A DNA stretch of 37,861 nt from a virus, in IMG/VR virus record IMGVR_UViG_3300030390_001259, positions 1 through 37,861 of that record, one strand, 5' to 3'. Shown piece by piece: positions 1 to 6,365 of this stretch; position 1 is the first letter of the stretch, and the number at the start of each line of letters is the position of its first letter. The notes under the pieces were generated by a model, which searched no databases, was not told the origin of the DNA, and saw only the letters and a list, made by a program, of their open reading frames with translations. Both the position numbers and the translations under genes were made by a program.

Positions 1-86
1 TAAATAAGGAGTAAGCAGGATGATGCAACAAGAAATTGAAAAGATGAAAGGTCATTATGATTTAAAAATTGCCGATTGCGACAAGG
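1..86. repeat. Terminal redundancy, left copy (circular overlap)
   Basis: Bases 1-86 are identical to 37776-37861. The repeat begins and ends inside ordinary sequence and cuts gene 20..247 mid-codon, as expected of a circular contig closed by assembly overlap. It may reflect a circularly permuted headful-packaged genome, which fits the P22-type terminase and portal. A short physical direct terminal repeat cannot be excluded from sequence alone. Confidence 0.9.
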
Positions 87-247
87 TTATAAACCATCTA
101 CGCAAAGCAATAAAAACCAATAGAAAGCAAGGTGTCGATGTTGATGGCGCTAAGAGATTAAGAAATGAACGGGCTATTGAGCAAGCCATGCGTCAAGCCT
201 ATGTTCAGGCTAAATACGACTTTGATAGCTTGCTAGATTACGTTTAA
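20..247 (+). CDS. Hypothetical early protein, 75 aa
   Basis: Family not recognised. A small charged, mostly helical protein rich in Lys, Arg and Asp. An AAGGAG Shine-Dalgarno sits 8 bases before the first of two tandem ATG codons. It belongs to the rightward early unit that crosses the circular junction (35907 to 756), followed after 27 bases by the next gene. Its leader, positions 5-23, is repeated exactly at 514-532 in front of gene 529..756, so the two share a translation-initiation cassette. The partial copy at 37795-37861 is this same gene seen again at the window end. Confidence 0.75.
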   Translation: MMQQEIEKMKGHYDLKIADCDKVINHLRKAIKTNRKQGVDVDGAKRLRNERAIEQAMRQAYVQAKYDFDSLLDYV

Positions 248-274
248 CTAAAACTATATAAAGGAAGTAACAAG

Positions 275-523
275 ATGAAACTAACAGAATTCGAAAAGTT
301 TGAGAAGTGCGCAAAGATAAAAATAAAAACAGGAAGGGTGACTATTGATTGTATTAAAGGGTTGTGGGGTGTTGATGCACCAACTCTTGAGCAGGCGATA
401 GGCGAGGGTAAGCACTATTTTTTGCAGTACCTTGGTGATGGTGAGTACTACGATATAATTGGAGGTAAATCACCAGTAGAGATTCTTTCTGAAAAGCTAG
501 CCAATTTAACGCTTAAGGAGTAA
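275..523 (+). CDS. Hypothetical early protein, 82 aa
   Basis: Family not recognised. A mixed alpha/beta small soluble protein with no membrane segment. An AAGGAAG Shine-Dalgarno lies upstream of the ATG. Its stop codon lies inside the Shine-Dalgarno/leader repeat (514-532) of the next gene, so translation of the two is probably coupled. It is the middle of three small genes that end the rightward early unit before the terminator at 818-846. Confidence 0.75.
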   Translation: MKLTEFEKFEKCAKIKIKTGRVTIDCIKGLWGVDAPTLEQAIGEGKHYFLQYLGDGEYYDIIGGKSPVEILSEKLANLTLKE

Positions 524-528
524 GCAGG

Positions 529-756
529 ATGAAAAACGTCACAAAGGTTGAATTTAAAACGGGTGAGGTATCACTTGATGCTGATACCGTGCTGGAAAAG
601 GCTAAGGATAATTACACATCAGTACTTGTTATCGGCTGGGATAAGGAGGGTTATTTAGATGTTAGATCAACTAATAACCTTGATCAAAAGGATTGCTTGT
701 ACTTAGCGAACATGTTCAGTAATAAGTTGTTGAACGGTGATTATGCACCAGAGTAA
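529..756 (+). CDS. Hypothetical early protein, 75 aa
   Basis: Family not recognised. The segment from about residue 29 to 75 (SVLVIGWDKEG, then STNNLDQKDCLYLANMFSN) resembles small phage proteins of unknown role in which a beta strand is followed by an amphipathic helix, but I cannot name the family. The leader is the 19-bp repeat shared with gene 20..247 (AAGGAG, 8-base spacing). It is the last gene of the rightward early unit; a stable hairpin (773-808) and an intrinsic terminator (818-846) follow. Confidence 0.75.
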   Translation: MKNVTKVEFKTGEVSLDADTVLEKAKDNYTSVLVIGWDKEGYLDVRSTNNLDQKDCLYLANMFSNKLLNGDYAPE

Positions 757-772
757 ATAACATGCTACAATT

Positions 773-808
773 AGAGTATAACCAATGTTCATCCGTTGCT
801 TATACTCT
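773..808 (+). other. Stable RNA hairpin upstream of the terminator
   Basis: AGAGTATAA (773-781) pairs with TTATACTCT (800-808). After one C-C mismatch, CAATG (783-787) pairs with CGTTG (794-798), leaving a 6-nt loop TTCATC. This gives 14 base pairs including one wobble. It lies between the last early gene and the terminator ten bases further on. It may stabilise the 3' end or be a processing site; there is no U-tract of its own. Confidence 0.55.
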
Positions 809-817
809 CTCCTTAGA

Positions 818-846
818 AGCCTAGTCTAATCAGCTAGGCTTTTTTA
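818..846 (+). terminator. Intrinsic terminator of the rightward early unit
   Basis: AGCCTAG (818-824) pairs with CTAGGCT (834-840) around a 9-nt loop, followed by a T-run to 845. The 3' half also encodes the last codons and stop of the leftward gene 834..995, so the two units converge here. Confidence 0.85.
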
Positions 847-995
847 TTACCTATCATCTTAAATATAATTGCATCTACAGCATAAACAGCTTCATCAACA
901 TAACCTGATACAATAACATCAACCATAGTTACATCGTGTTTTGGTGCCCAAGGCTTTAAGCTTCTTTGATATTCTTTAATATCTTTCTTGTTCAT
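834..995 (-). CDS. Hypothetical protein, 53 aa
   Basis: Family not recognised. Basic N-terminus (MNKKDIKEYQRS) followed by a hydrophobic stretch at about residues 23-47 (VDVIVSGYVDEAVYAVDAII) that looks like an amphipathic strand-helix rather than a clear membrane segment. The ATG has a GGAGA Shine-Dalgarno 7-8 bases upstream. It lies downstream of the leftward terminator at 1013-1038, so it may be read only by read-through or from an unseen promoter. Its stop lies within the convergent terminator. Confidence 0.6.
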   Translation of the reverse strand: MNKKDIKEYQRSLKPWAPKHDVTMVDVIVSGYVDEAVYAVDAIIFKMIGNKKA

Positions 996-1012
996 GATCA
1001 TTCTCCAGGTAC

Positions 1013-1038
1013 AAAAAAGGCCACGATAAGCGGCCTTT
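1013..1038 (-). terminator. Leftward intrinsic terminator
   Basis: On the minus strand AAAGGCC and GGCCTTT form a 7-bp stem around a 9-nt loop, followed by a run of T residues (the A-run at 1013-1018 on the plus strand). It follows the stop of gene 1048..1236 and ends the HTH-led leftward operon. Confidence 0.8.
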
Positions 1039-1047
1039 AATTAATAT

Positions 1048-1236
1048 TCATTGTAACTTTACGTAGTAATCAATAATGGCAAGGTAGCAGTCACCAGCCT
1101 CATTACATTTTGGTTCTATGTCATGCAACTCCACAAAATAGCCTTCAATGTCTAACGCTTTTTGAATACTTAATAATAGGTTGGAATCCCATGCAATAGG
1201 GTACTTAAAGTAAAAATGGTTACTTGGTAAATCCAT
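1048..1236 (-). CDS. Hypothetical protein, 62 aa
   Basis: Family not recognised. A small acidic protein with two cysteines near the C-terminus (KCNEAGDCYL). An AAGGT Shine-Dalgarno precedes the ATG. It is the last gene of the leftward operon that begins with the HTH regulator at 2406, just before the terminator at 1013-1038. An overlapping 18-codon ORF upstream (start near 1300) was left out as too short to support. Confidence 0.65.
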   Translation of the reverse strand: MDLPSNHFYFKYPIAWDSNLLLSIQKALDIEGYFVELHDIEPKCNEAGDCYLAIIDYYVKLQ

Positions 1237-1285
1237 AGTCTGACCTTAATATTCAAGTATGTTGCATATAGCTTCTAGTATGTAA

Positions 1286-1657
1286 TTAGCTGCTTTTTTC
1301 ATTATTGCACCCATCTTCAAAGTCAGCCCATCCAATCATCTGCCTACGACTTTCTTCGCTAGTGATTATGTAACCACTAACTGGGCATTCCATTGTTGCT
1401 AAGTCACGAATAGCACTCGTACGAATAGAGTTAAGGCATTGTTCAGGGGTTTTATCGATCATAGCTTTAGCATTGCTGTAGTTTAATTTGGTCTGTGGCA
1501 TTGACTGCCATAGGTGTTCACCAAAATCACAAAACTTACCTTCGAACGCCCATATGTAATCAATGGTATTTTGAAGTTGCTCACGAGTCATATTAACCTG
1601 AGACTTTAACGCTTCATTCTCTTTAATTAACTCTAACGCTTGTTGTTCATAGTTCAT
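1286..1657 (-). CDS. Hypothetical early protein, 123 aa, coiled-coil N-terminus
   Basis: Residues 1-40 are a heptad-rich helix (EQQALELIKENEALKSQV), followed by a soluble domain with the segment PEQCLNSIRTSAIRD. This layout, an N-terminal coiled coil then a helical motif, is common among small early proteins of enterobacterial and marine phages, but no function is assigned. It is the fourth gene of the HTH-led leftward operon. Only one base separates it from the upstream gene, so translation is likely coupled. Confidence 0.7.
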   Translation of the reverse strand: MNYEQQALELIKENEALKSQVNMTREQLQNTIDYIWAFEGKFCDFGEHLWQSMPQTKLNYSNAKAMIDKTPEQCLNSIRTSAIRDLATMECPVSGYIITSEESRRQMIGWADFEDGCNNEKSS

Positions 1658-1658
1658 A

Positions 1659-1853
1659 TCAATGCTCCCATACTTCTTTTAACTCATCATTAAGGCGCTT
1701 ACGCTCAACATAATCACCATAAGCTATACATGCTTTAGATTTAACTATCACCTTTGATTGCGGAAATGTTAGTTCTTCAGTTTCATTTTTAGCGTCACTA
1801 ACAGATTTACGGCGGCTTATTTCTTCAGGCCCAATAGAATTCATGTAAGTCAT
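1659..1853 (-). CDS. Hypothetical early protein, 64 aa
   Basis: Family not recognised. A charged, Lys/Glu-rich protein without membrane segment or metal-binding motif. The start overlaps the stop of the upstream gene by one base (TAATG arrangement), the usual sign of translational coupling in this operon. It lies between the 120-aa and 123-aa genes of the leftward HTH-led operon. Confidence 0.65.
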   Translation of the reverse strand: MTYMNSIGPEEISRRKSVSDAKNETEELTFPQSKVIVKSKACIAYGDYVERKRLNDELKEVWEH

Positions 1854-2215
1854 TATTTATTACCTCTACTAAAAAAACCTATAACCTTTTTATCTTGCTT
1901 TGGTGTATCAATATATCTATCCTCAGTAAATTGAAAATCACGACCTTCAGCGGTTACAAGGCTGGATAATGTGGCTGGGTTAAATTTTCTATCTGTTAGG
2001 CATTCGGCTACTCTTGCCTCTAGCTGTGAGGTTATAGTTGAGTCCATATCGCAGAAGTCAACGCAATGCAAAGCCGATAAAAATTTATAGTTTTGATGGG
2101 ATTTAACGCTAACCCCCATCATTTCGCCTAATTTATCTAAATCACAAATACTAAAGTGATCACCTGAGAACATTTTTTTGATTAGTTGTTCGACACATGC
2201 TTTTTCAAAACTCAT
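1853..2215 (-). CDS. Hypothetical protein directly after the HTH regulator, 120 aa
   Basis: Family not recognised. The segment DLDKLGEMMGVSVKSHQNYKF (about residues 25-45) could form a helix-turn-helix-like or other small helical fold, followed by a domain with several Cys/Asp residues (ALHCVDFCDMD). It overlaps the HTH gene by one base, so the two are co-translated. By position it could be a partner or modulator of the regulator; that is inference. Confidence 0.65.
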   Translation of the reverse strand: MSFEKACVEQLIKKMFSGDHFSICDLDKLGEMMGVSVKSHQNYKFLSALHCVDFCDMDSTITSQLEARVAECLTDRKFNPATLSSLVTAEGRDFQFTEDRYIDTPKQDKKVIGFFSRGNK

Positions 2216-2406
2216 TACTTCACCTCTGCTTTAAGTTGGTATCCCATATAATCAAGCAACTCAACCACAACCTTTATACCAACGTTTTCATTGTTAATCG
2301 CTCTCGCCACTGTGCCGTATGTTACGCCGGTAAGTTTAGATAGCTCAGTTGCGTTCTTGATGCCCTTATTTGCCATTGCTGTTAATAGTATTGTTGAGAT
2401 TTTCAT
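2215..2406 (-). CDS. Small HTH (Cro/XRE-type) transcriptional regulator, 63 aa
   Basis: A helix-turn-helix at about residues 18-37 (NATELSKLTGVTYGTVAR, then AINNENVG) resembles Cro/C2-type phage repressors and plasmid XRE regulators. At 63 residues there is room only for the DNA-binding domain, as in Cro; no peptidase domain follows. It heads the leftward operon. Its start lies beside a divergent promoter region with an inverted repeat (2462-2476) over both -35 boxes, so it probably represses itself and the recombination operon. AAGGAA Shine-Dalgarno. Whether it acts as lysogenic repressor or Cro cannot be told. Confidence 0.8.
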   Translation of the reverse strand: MKISTILLTAMANKGIKNATELSKLTGVTYGTVARAINNENVGIKVVVELLDYMGYQLKAEVK

Positions 2407-2436
2407 ATTATTCCTTTCTTTTGTTAAGTTGAGATA

Positions 2437-2500
2437 ATATTAAATTAATTTACTAAATATAGCAAATAATACTTGCAATATAATTAATATAGCTTAATAT
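2437..2500. promoter_or_regulatory. Divergent promoters with operator-like inverted repeat
   Basis: Rightward: -35 TTGCAA at 2473-2478, 16-bp spacer, -10 TAATAT at 2495-2500. Leftward: -35 TTGCTA (2465-2460), 17-bp spacer, -10 TAATAT (2442-2437). The inverted repeat GCAA-N7-TTGC at 2462-2476 covers parts of both -35 boxes, so one bound dimer of the adjacent HTH protein could block both directions, as in lambdoid control regions. Confidence 0.75.
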
Positions 2501-2527
2501 TAACCACATCAACGAGCCAAGCAGCTT

Positions 2528-2584
2528 TGCCAGTTGTCCCCAGTAAAGGCGCGTTTGAATAAATTCTTTAAGGAGTAACTGGCA
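2528..2584 (+). promoter_or_regulatory. Leader hairpin before the recombination operon
   Basis: TGCCAGTT (2528-2535) is an exact reverse complement of AACTGGCA (2577-2584). The 41-nt loop contains an orphan AAGGAG. It lies in the roughly 100-nt untranslated leader between the promoter and the first gene at 2609, whose own Shine-Dalgarno (GGAGAG) lies outside. A second AACTGG follows at 2594-2599 and could compete for the same 5' strand. Confidence 0.4.
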
Positions 2585-2608
2585 CTTAACAAATAACTGG
2601 AGAGAGTT

Positions 2609-2779
2609 ATGAAAGATTTAAACAAAGTACTAGCAGATGATAACGCTAGCAAAATAAACGCATTAGACGCTGTGTTAGCGCTAGTAAATAGAAACGATGT
2701 TAAGACAGCTAGAGATGTAATTGATGTTATCAATATTTACCGTGAAGTATTAAGCGTGCAATTTAAGGGTGAGCAGTAA
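2609..2779 (+). CDS. Hypothetical small helical protein, 56 aa
   Basis: First gene of the rightward operon. A GGAGAG Shine-Dalgarno lies upstream of the ATG, and the stop overlaps the start of the annealing-protein gene (TAATG). The sequence (KINALDAVLALVNRNDVKTARDVI) suggests a compact helical protein. Not recognised. Its tight coupling to the recombination cassette suggests an accessory or regulatory role there, by inference only. Confidence 0.7.
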   Translation: MKDLNKVLADDNASKINALDAVLALVNRNDVKTARDVIDVINIYREVLSVQFKGEQ

Positions 2780-3354
2780 TGAGTAATGAAGTTTTCAAAA
2801 TATTAAATAATGTTGACGTAAGCCAGTTAACAGCTAAAAAAGGTAACTTTGATTATCTTTCATGGTCTAACGCAGTTCGCGAGGCTTCAAAGCTATTTCC
2901 TGATATGACATGGGAGATGACGAAGTGGGATCACTTACCATTTTTAAAAACTGAGGTTGGTTATTTTGTTGAATGCTCAGTAACTATCAGCGGAATTGTG
3001 AAAACACAAATGATGCCAGTTCTTGACTTTAAAAACCAAACCGCAACAAGCCCGAAGGCTAATGACATAAATAAAAGCCAAATGCGAGCATTAACCAAAG
3101 CTATAGCGCTTCATGGTTTAGGTATTGATTTATGGGCTGGCGAGGATATTAACGGAGAGTATGAAGGTGACGGTTCAAAGAAAATTGAATTAACTATTGA
3201 TGCTGGACAAGTAGATCAATTACTCCCTTTGCTTTGTGACAATGATGGCAGGTACACAGAAAAAGGCATAAAGATTTGCGGAGCATTTAAATTCAACAAT
3301 CTTAATGAAATACTTTCCAAGGATTTTGAAAAAGTGCTTAAGGCTGCATCATGA
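2779..3354 (+). CDS. Single-strand annealing protein, DUF1071/Sak3 type
   Basis: This should anneal complementary single strands in phage recombination together with the adjacent exonuclease. The sequence shows features of the DUF1071/Sak3 family: an early YLSWSNAVREA motif (about residues 26-36), a central strand PVLDFKNQTA, then DINKSQMRALTKAIALHG and GLGIDLWAGED (about residues 96-124). Its length of 191 aa is normal for the family. The gene overlaps the exonuclease gene by four bases (ATGA), the classic Red-like pairing. The C-terminal part after residue 130 is variable and may contact SSB or the exonuclease. Confidence 0.85.
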   Translation: MSNEVFKILNNVDVSQLTAKKGNFDYLSWSNAVREASKLFPDMTWEMTKWDHLPFLKTEVGYFVECSVTISGIVKTQMMPVLDFKNQTATSPKANDINKSQMRALTKAIALHGLGIDLWAGEDINGEYEGDGSKKIELTIDAGQVDQLLPLLCDNDGRYTEKGIKICGAFKFNNLNEILSKDFEKVLKAAS

Positions 3355-3983
3355 ATATTATTGAATCATGCGAACAAGGGAGCGCGGAATGGCTATCAAT
3401 GCGACTAGGAAAAGTAACCGCCTCAAGAGTAAAAGACGTATTATCAAAAGGGCGTGGCAATTCTCCAAGCAAAACAGCAGAAAGCTACATGATGGAGTTG
3501 ATAGCAGATGTGTTAACTGGCGAGCCTAAACCATTTTTTGAAAACGATGCTATGCGATGGGGTACGGAAACAGAACCACAAGCGCGATCGATGTATGAAG
3601 TTAATAATGGCTTTGTATCGGTTAAAGAAGTTGCATTTGTCGAGCATAACGATCAAATAGGTATTTCGCCAGATGGTTTAGTTGGTGACGATGGCTTGCT
3701 TGAGATTAAATGCCCGAACACCACAACGCAACTTAAGCGCGCTTTATCTGATGACTACAGCGCAGACTATAAAGCACAGATACAGATGCAATTATGGGTT
3801 ACTGAGCGTCAATGGTGCGACTTCGTAAGCTTTGATCCTCGTCTTGATTGTGAAGCTGGTTATTTACAGCAAAGAGTTGAGCGTGATGAAGAATATATTG
3901 AAGAAATGAAAATCAAAGTATACGAATTCGTTGAAAAGATGAATCAATTAATTGAACAATTAACTACTAAAGAAGGTAAATAG
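3351..3983 (+). CDS. exo: YqaJ/lambda-type exonuclease
   Basis: A 5'-3' double-strand exonuclease that produces the 3' overhangs used by the annealing protein. The catalytic triad is visible as D108, E118 and K120 in the segments ISPDGLVG and LLEIKCP. The spacing is the same as lambda Exo D119-E129-K131. An N-terminal GSAEWLSMRLGKVTAS segment and a later QIQMQLWVTE helix are also typical of the YqaJ family. At 210 aa it is close to lambda Exo (226). It overlaps the annealing protein by four bases and is followed after three bases by the SSB-like gene. Confidence 0.95.
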   Translation: MNIIESCEQGSAEWLSMRLGKVTASRVKDVLSKGRGNSPSKTAESYMMELIADVLTGEPKPFFENDAMRWGTETEPQARSMYEVNNGFVSVKEVAFVEHNDQIGISPDGLVGDDGLLEIKCPNTTTQLKRALSDDYSADYKAQIQMQLWVTERQWCDFVSFDPRLDCEAGYLQQRVERDEEYIEEMKIKVYEFVEKMNQLIEQLTTKEGK

Positions 3984-3986
3984 AAA

Positions 3987-4352
3987 ATGGCAAAACGTAT
4001 TGTAGCAAAAACAGGTGAGTATCAAAAAGACGGACAGACTAAGGGCGAGTATACAAAGCTTGGTGTGATTCTTAATAACGATAATGGCGAGTATATGCTA
4101 TTAGACCCTAGCGTATCACTAGCTGGCGTATTGATTAAGCAGAATGCTTTAGCTGCTAAAACCAGCGGTCAACAGCGTGATATGTTAATGGTATCTATCT
4201 TTGAAGATGATAATCAAAATCAAGGGCAGAATAACAACCAACAACAGCAAAATAACGGCGGATTTCAACAGAATCAGCAGCAGAACCAAGGCGGGTTTAA
4301 TAACCAAGGGCAGCAGCAAAGCCACAACTTTAACAACCGTCACGGTCAATAA
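3987..4352 (+). CDS. SSB-like protein with Q/N-rich tail
   Basis: Residues 1-75 form a compact beta-rich domain (TGEYQKDGQTKGEYTKLGVIL, then GEYMLLDPSVSLAGVL) of a type often found beside phage annealing proteins and exonucleases and annotated as single-stranded DNA-binding. From residue 76 the protein is almost only Gln, Asn and Gly, like an SSB linker but unusually pure. It ends in NNRHGQ, without the acidic DDIPF-like tip by which bacterial SSBs recruit partners. Assignment rests on the domain's resemblance and on position behind exo; a specific SSB fold was not confirmed. Confidence 0.65.
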   Translation: MAKRIVAKTGEYQKDGQTKGEYTKLGVILNNDNGEYMLLDPSVSLAGVLIKQNALAAKTSGQQRDMLMVSIFEDDNQNQGQNNNQQQQNNGGFQQNQQQNQGGFNNQGQQQSHNFNNRHGQ

Positions 4353-4406
4353 CAATTAACGCAATATCACAAGGAAGTGGATTGCACCAATAAAGTAGAG
4401 GTTAAT

Positions 4407-4568
4407 ATGAATATAGCCACAACCCACACACAAAGACGCTGTAAGTTTTGCAGGAATAATCTTTTTATCGGTTGCGGCTATTATTCACTAGGCCATAACA
4501 AATACATATGCGAGCGCTGTAATAACTTAGCAGTAGCTTACATACTGATTAAGATTAACGATAGATAA
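4407..4568 (+). CDS. Small zinc-ribbon-like protein, 53 aa
   Basis: Two CxxC pairs (CKFC near residue 12 and CERC near residue 37) with an intervening GCGYYSLGHNKY segment suggest one zinc-binding knuckle. The start was chosen at ATG 4407, preceded by AGAGGT with correct spacing; a longer in-frame ORF begins at 4377 but without a good ribosome site. Function unknown; small zinc ribbons are frequent among phage host-takeover proteins. It lies between the recombination cassette and a group of small genes. Confidence 0.65.
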   Translation: MNIATTHTQRRCKFCRNNLFIGCGYYSLGHNKYICERCNNLAVAYILIKINDR

Positions 4569-4653
4569 TCTTTTAAATAAACGGTGCAGCGTAGCAAGTC
4601 CGCTTTAATTTGCTTTGCTTGTTATGTTGCGAACTAGATAGGAGATATAAAAA

Positions 4654-4887
4654 ATGAATAGAAATAAAAAAGCAGATCAATTAACTGAGTTAATAGCCAA
4701 GGCGCTTTTAACTTACGAAAAGTCTTTAGGTGGAGTTGAAAACCCTATGACTGCGGAAGAGCTTAATAATGAGTGGGTTGAAAAATACAGAGGAACAAAT
4801 TTTAGTAAGCAAACAGATCTTAGGTGCAACACATTTAAAGCCATAACGGACTCTGTTGTCGGTACGATAATGAAAGAATTACCATAG
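4654..4887 (+). CDS. Hypothetical protein, 77 aa
   Basis: Family not recognised. An all-helical, charged protein with no membrane segment. The ATG is preceded by AGGAGAT. It is flanked by an 85-bp gap upstream without an evident gene and by a gap of about 90 bp downstream holding two hairpins (4907-4950). Confidence 0.65.
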   Translation: MNRNKKADQLTELIAKALLTYEKSLGGVENPMTAEELNNEWVEKYRGTNFSKQTDLRCNTFKAITDSVVGTIMKELP

Positions 4888-4906
4888 TAACATAACCACA
4901 CAATAA

Positions 4907-4950
4907 TGGGCAAAATTGTTTTGTCCCGATTAATTGCCTTGTTATAAGGC
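4907..4950 (+). other. Two adjacent hairpins in an intergenic gap
   Basis: GGGCAAAA pairs with TTTTGTCCC (4907-4926) with one bulged T and a TTG loop. GCCTT (4936-4940) pairs with AAGGC (4946-4950) around GTTAT. Neither is followed by a T-run, so they are not typical terminators; an RNA processing or attenuation role is possible. Confidence 0.4.
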
Positions 4951-4976
4951 TAACTACACAAAGGGTGAAATTAAAT

Positions 4977-5153
4977 ATGTACATGAACAAGCCAGACCAT
5001 AAACCGGGTGACGAAAGGGAAATACTTATTGCTATTGATGTTGATGGAGCGAATCAGTTTGCTAGCGGCTGGTATGATTTTAATGAAGGTGATTATTATA
5101 CTCATGATGGTGAAATGATAGAAATGTCAGATATGATCGCTTGGGATAAATGA
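4977..5153 (+). CDS. Hypothetical acidic protein, 58 aa
   Basis: Family not recognised. A small acidic protein rich in Asp, Glu and Tyr (GWYDFNEGDYYTHDGEMIEM). Start chosen at ATG 4977; a GTG at 4965 and an ATG at 4983 are alternatives in the same frame, with AAAGGG upstream of all three. The stop overlaps the next start (ATGA), so translation is coupled. Confidence 0.6.
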   Translation: MYMNKPDHKPGDEREILIAIDVDGANQFASGWYDFNEGDYYTHDGEMIEMSDMIAWDK

Positions 5154-5302
5154 CACAAACAAGACCTGAATTTATGAGGGTTGTTAAAGATGGTTCTTTG
5201 TATTTGGTTCAGTCGCTTTCTAATTCTTCAGGAAACTGGCTGACTTTAGCGGAGCATTTAAATGAGCAAGTAGCAATGATTGATTGCGTTAAGTGGTACT
5301 AA
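5150..5302 (+). CDS. Hypothetical protein, 50 aa
   Basis: Family not recognised. It starts inside the stop of the upstream gene (ATGA) and ends inside the start of the next (TAATG), so three small genes are read as a coupled series. The product contains a short strand-rich core (RVVKDGSLYLVQSLS) and a C-terminal helix. The overlaps at both ends are the main evidence that it is real. Confidence 0.6.
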   Translation: MTQTRPEFMRVVKDGSLYLVQSLSNSSGNWLTLAEHLNEQVAMIDCVKWY

Positions 5303-5568
5303 TGCAATGTATTGATGATAACGGAACTTGTGGTTTAGGCGGCTTTTGCCGTCAATGCCCCAACTTAAAAGGTGATAATATGATAGGTGCTGGTGTGGTT
5401 AATTCGATTGTGGTGCATTTTACTAATGCGCACCACATTACATATAAAGATTGTAAATTTACTGTTGATAAGAAGGTTTTGCGAATAAATATGACTAGCG
5501 GGTATATTGAGTTTCAATTATCTAACATTGCAGGCTACGCGATAACATACGGCAGTAGTAAGGATTGA
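5302..5568 (+). CDS. Hypothetical protein with N-terminal cysteine cluster, 88 aa
   Basis: The first 24 residues hold four cysteines (MQCIDDNGTCGLGGFCRQCP) that could bind a metal. The rest is a beta-rich domain (SIVVHFTNAHHITYKDCKF, then YIEFQLSNIAGYAI). Start chosen at ATG 5302 because it forms TAATG with the preceding stop; the ORF extends nine bases further upstream through a GTG. Family not recognised. Confidence 0.65.
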   Translation: MQCIDDNGTCGLGGFCRQCPNLKGDNMIGAGVVNSIVVHFTNAHHITYKDCKFTVDKKVLRINMTSGYIEFQLSNIAGYAITYGSSKD

Positions 5569-5569
5569 T

Positions 5570-5737
5570 ATGACAGCAAGCAAACAAGCTAAAGAGTTGG
5601 GTTTAAAAAGCCTAACTCAAGTTAGTGAATTGACAGGGCAAAGCTTGCAGACTTTAACTAATTGGTTTAACGATAAACCAGAGTTGTTTGAAGTGGTTTT
5701 GTTGGGGTGTAAAGCCAAGCTTGGTTTAGTAACATAA
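5570..5737 (+). CDS. Small HTH DNA-binding protein, 55 aa
   Basis: A helix-turn-helix is visible at about residues 15-34 (LTQVSELTGQSLQTLTNWF), followed by a short helix, a layout seen in minimal Cro-like and excisionase-like phage regulators. It starts two bases after the stop of the previous gene (TGATATG). The target is unknown. It may be a second regulator acting between early genes and the lysis/late block. Confidence 0.7.
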   Translation: MTASKQAKELGLKSLTQVSELTGQSLQTLTNWFNDKPELFEVVLLGCKAKLGLVT

Positions 5738-5800
5738 CCTTAGCTTAATGGGTTGCGAGAAGTAACCCTAAACTTATTAAAGAACACTGGAGTAAATATA

Positions 5801-6016
5801 ATGAACGAACAAGCAAAAGAACCAACTGTTAGCAATCCCGTTGAAGCCGTTGTTAGTGGTGCTGACGAAACACCGCGAAAGATTGAAAATACTGTTTTTG
5901 ATCTTATGTTTCACGGCTGCCAACAAATAAATGTACCTCAAGCTATGGAGCTTTTGGGCAAAATTAGACAAGGAAAAATAAGGGGCATTAAGATGCAAGA
6001 CGGATATTTAGATTAA
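5801..6016 (+). CDS. Hypothetical protein, 71 aa
   Basis: Family not recognised. An acidic flexible N-terminus followed by a helical segment (QAMELLGKIRQGKIRGIKMQDG). Start at ATG 5801 chosen because of the TGGAGT Shine-Dalgarno; the open frame extends upstream to 5753. A small hairpin (GGGTT/AACCC, 5750-5768) lies in the leader. Confidence 0.6.
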   Translation: MNEQAKEPTVSNPVEAVVSGADETPRKIENTVFDLMFHGCQQINVPQAMELLGKIRQGKIRGIKMQDGYLD

Positions 6017-6033
6017 GCACACTAACTAAAAAC

Positions 6034-6056
6034 TAAAGGGCGCTTGCGTCCCTTTA
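6034..6056 (+). other. Intergenic hairpin
   Basis: TAAAGGG (6034-6040) pairs with CCCTTTA (6050-6056) around a 9-nt GC-rich loop. No T-run follows on the plus strand. It may attenuate transcription between the early small genes and the lysis block. Confidence 0.4.
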
Positions 6057-6096
6057 AGTGAAGGTTAAATAATTTAAACGATAGGAGAGAGTAAGA

Positions 6097-6300
6097 ATGA
6101 ATAAGCAATATTTAGAGTATGACCCGGTAACTGGTGAAATAAAAGATAACCTAGGAACTTTAGTGACTACAATGCCAGGCTGGATTCCTGTAGAAATAAA
6201 ACAGGAGGTCAAAACGACATCGGTTGATGACATGATTAAACTGAAAAATTCTGGATTCACCGCTGAAGAGGTTATAGCAATAAAGAAAGCAAATCTTTAA
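6097..6300 (+). CDS. Hypothetical protein upstream of the lysis genes, 67 aa
   Basis: A strand-rich N-terminus (LEYDPVTGEI, then PGWIPVEI) and a C-terminal helical segment (DDMIKLKNSGFTAEEVIAIKKANL) that resembles a UBA/SHOCT-like short helical module. AGGAGAGAG Shine-Dalgarno. The stop overlaps a possible start of the next gene (TAATG). Function unknown. Confidence 0.65.
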   Translation: MNKQYLEYDPVTGEIKDNLGTLVTTMPGWIPVEIKQEVKTTSVDDMIKLKNSGFTAEEVIAIKKANL

Positions 6301-6365
6301 TGCGTAAACTAACAACTAAAGACGGTAAGCTTCCACTTATCGTCACTAACTTAGAGAGATTGAGA

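Noticed and set aside
762-770. TGCTACAAT as a further extended -10 promoter
   Set aside because: A start here would fall inside the 773-808 hairpin and no gene follows on that strand before the terminator.
1244-1300. 18-codon minus-strand ORF between two leftward genes
   Set aside because: Too short and without a good ribosome site to be supported.
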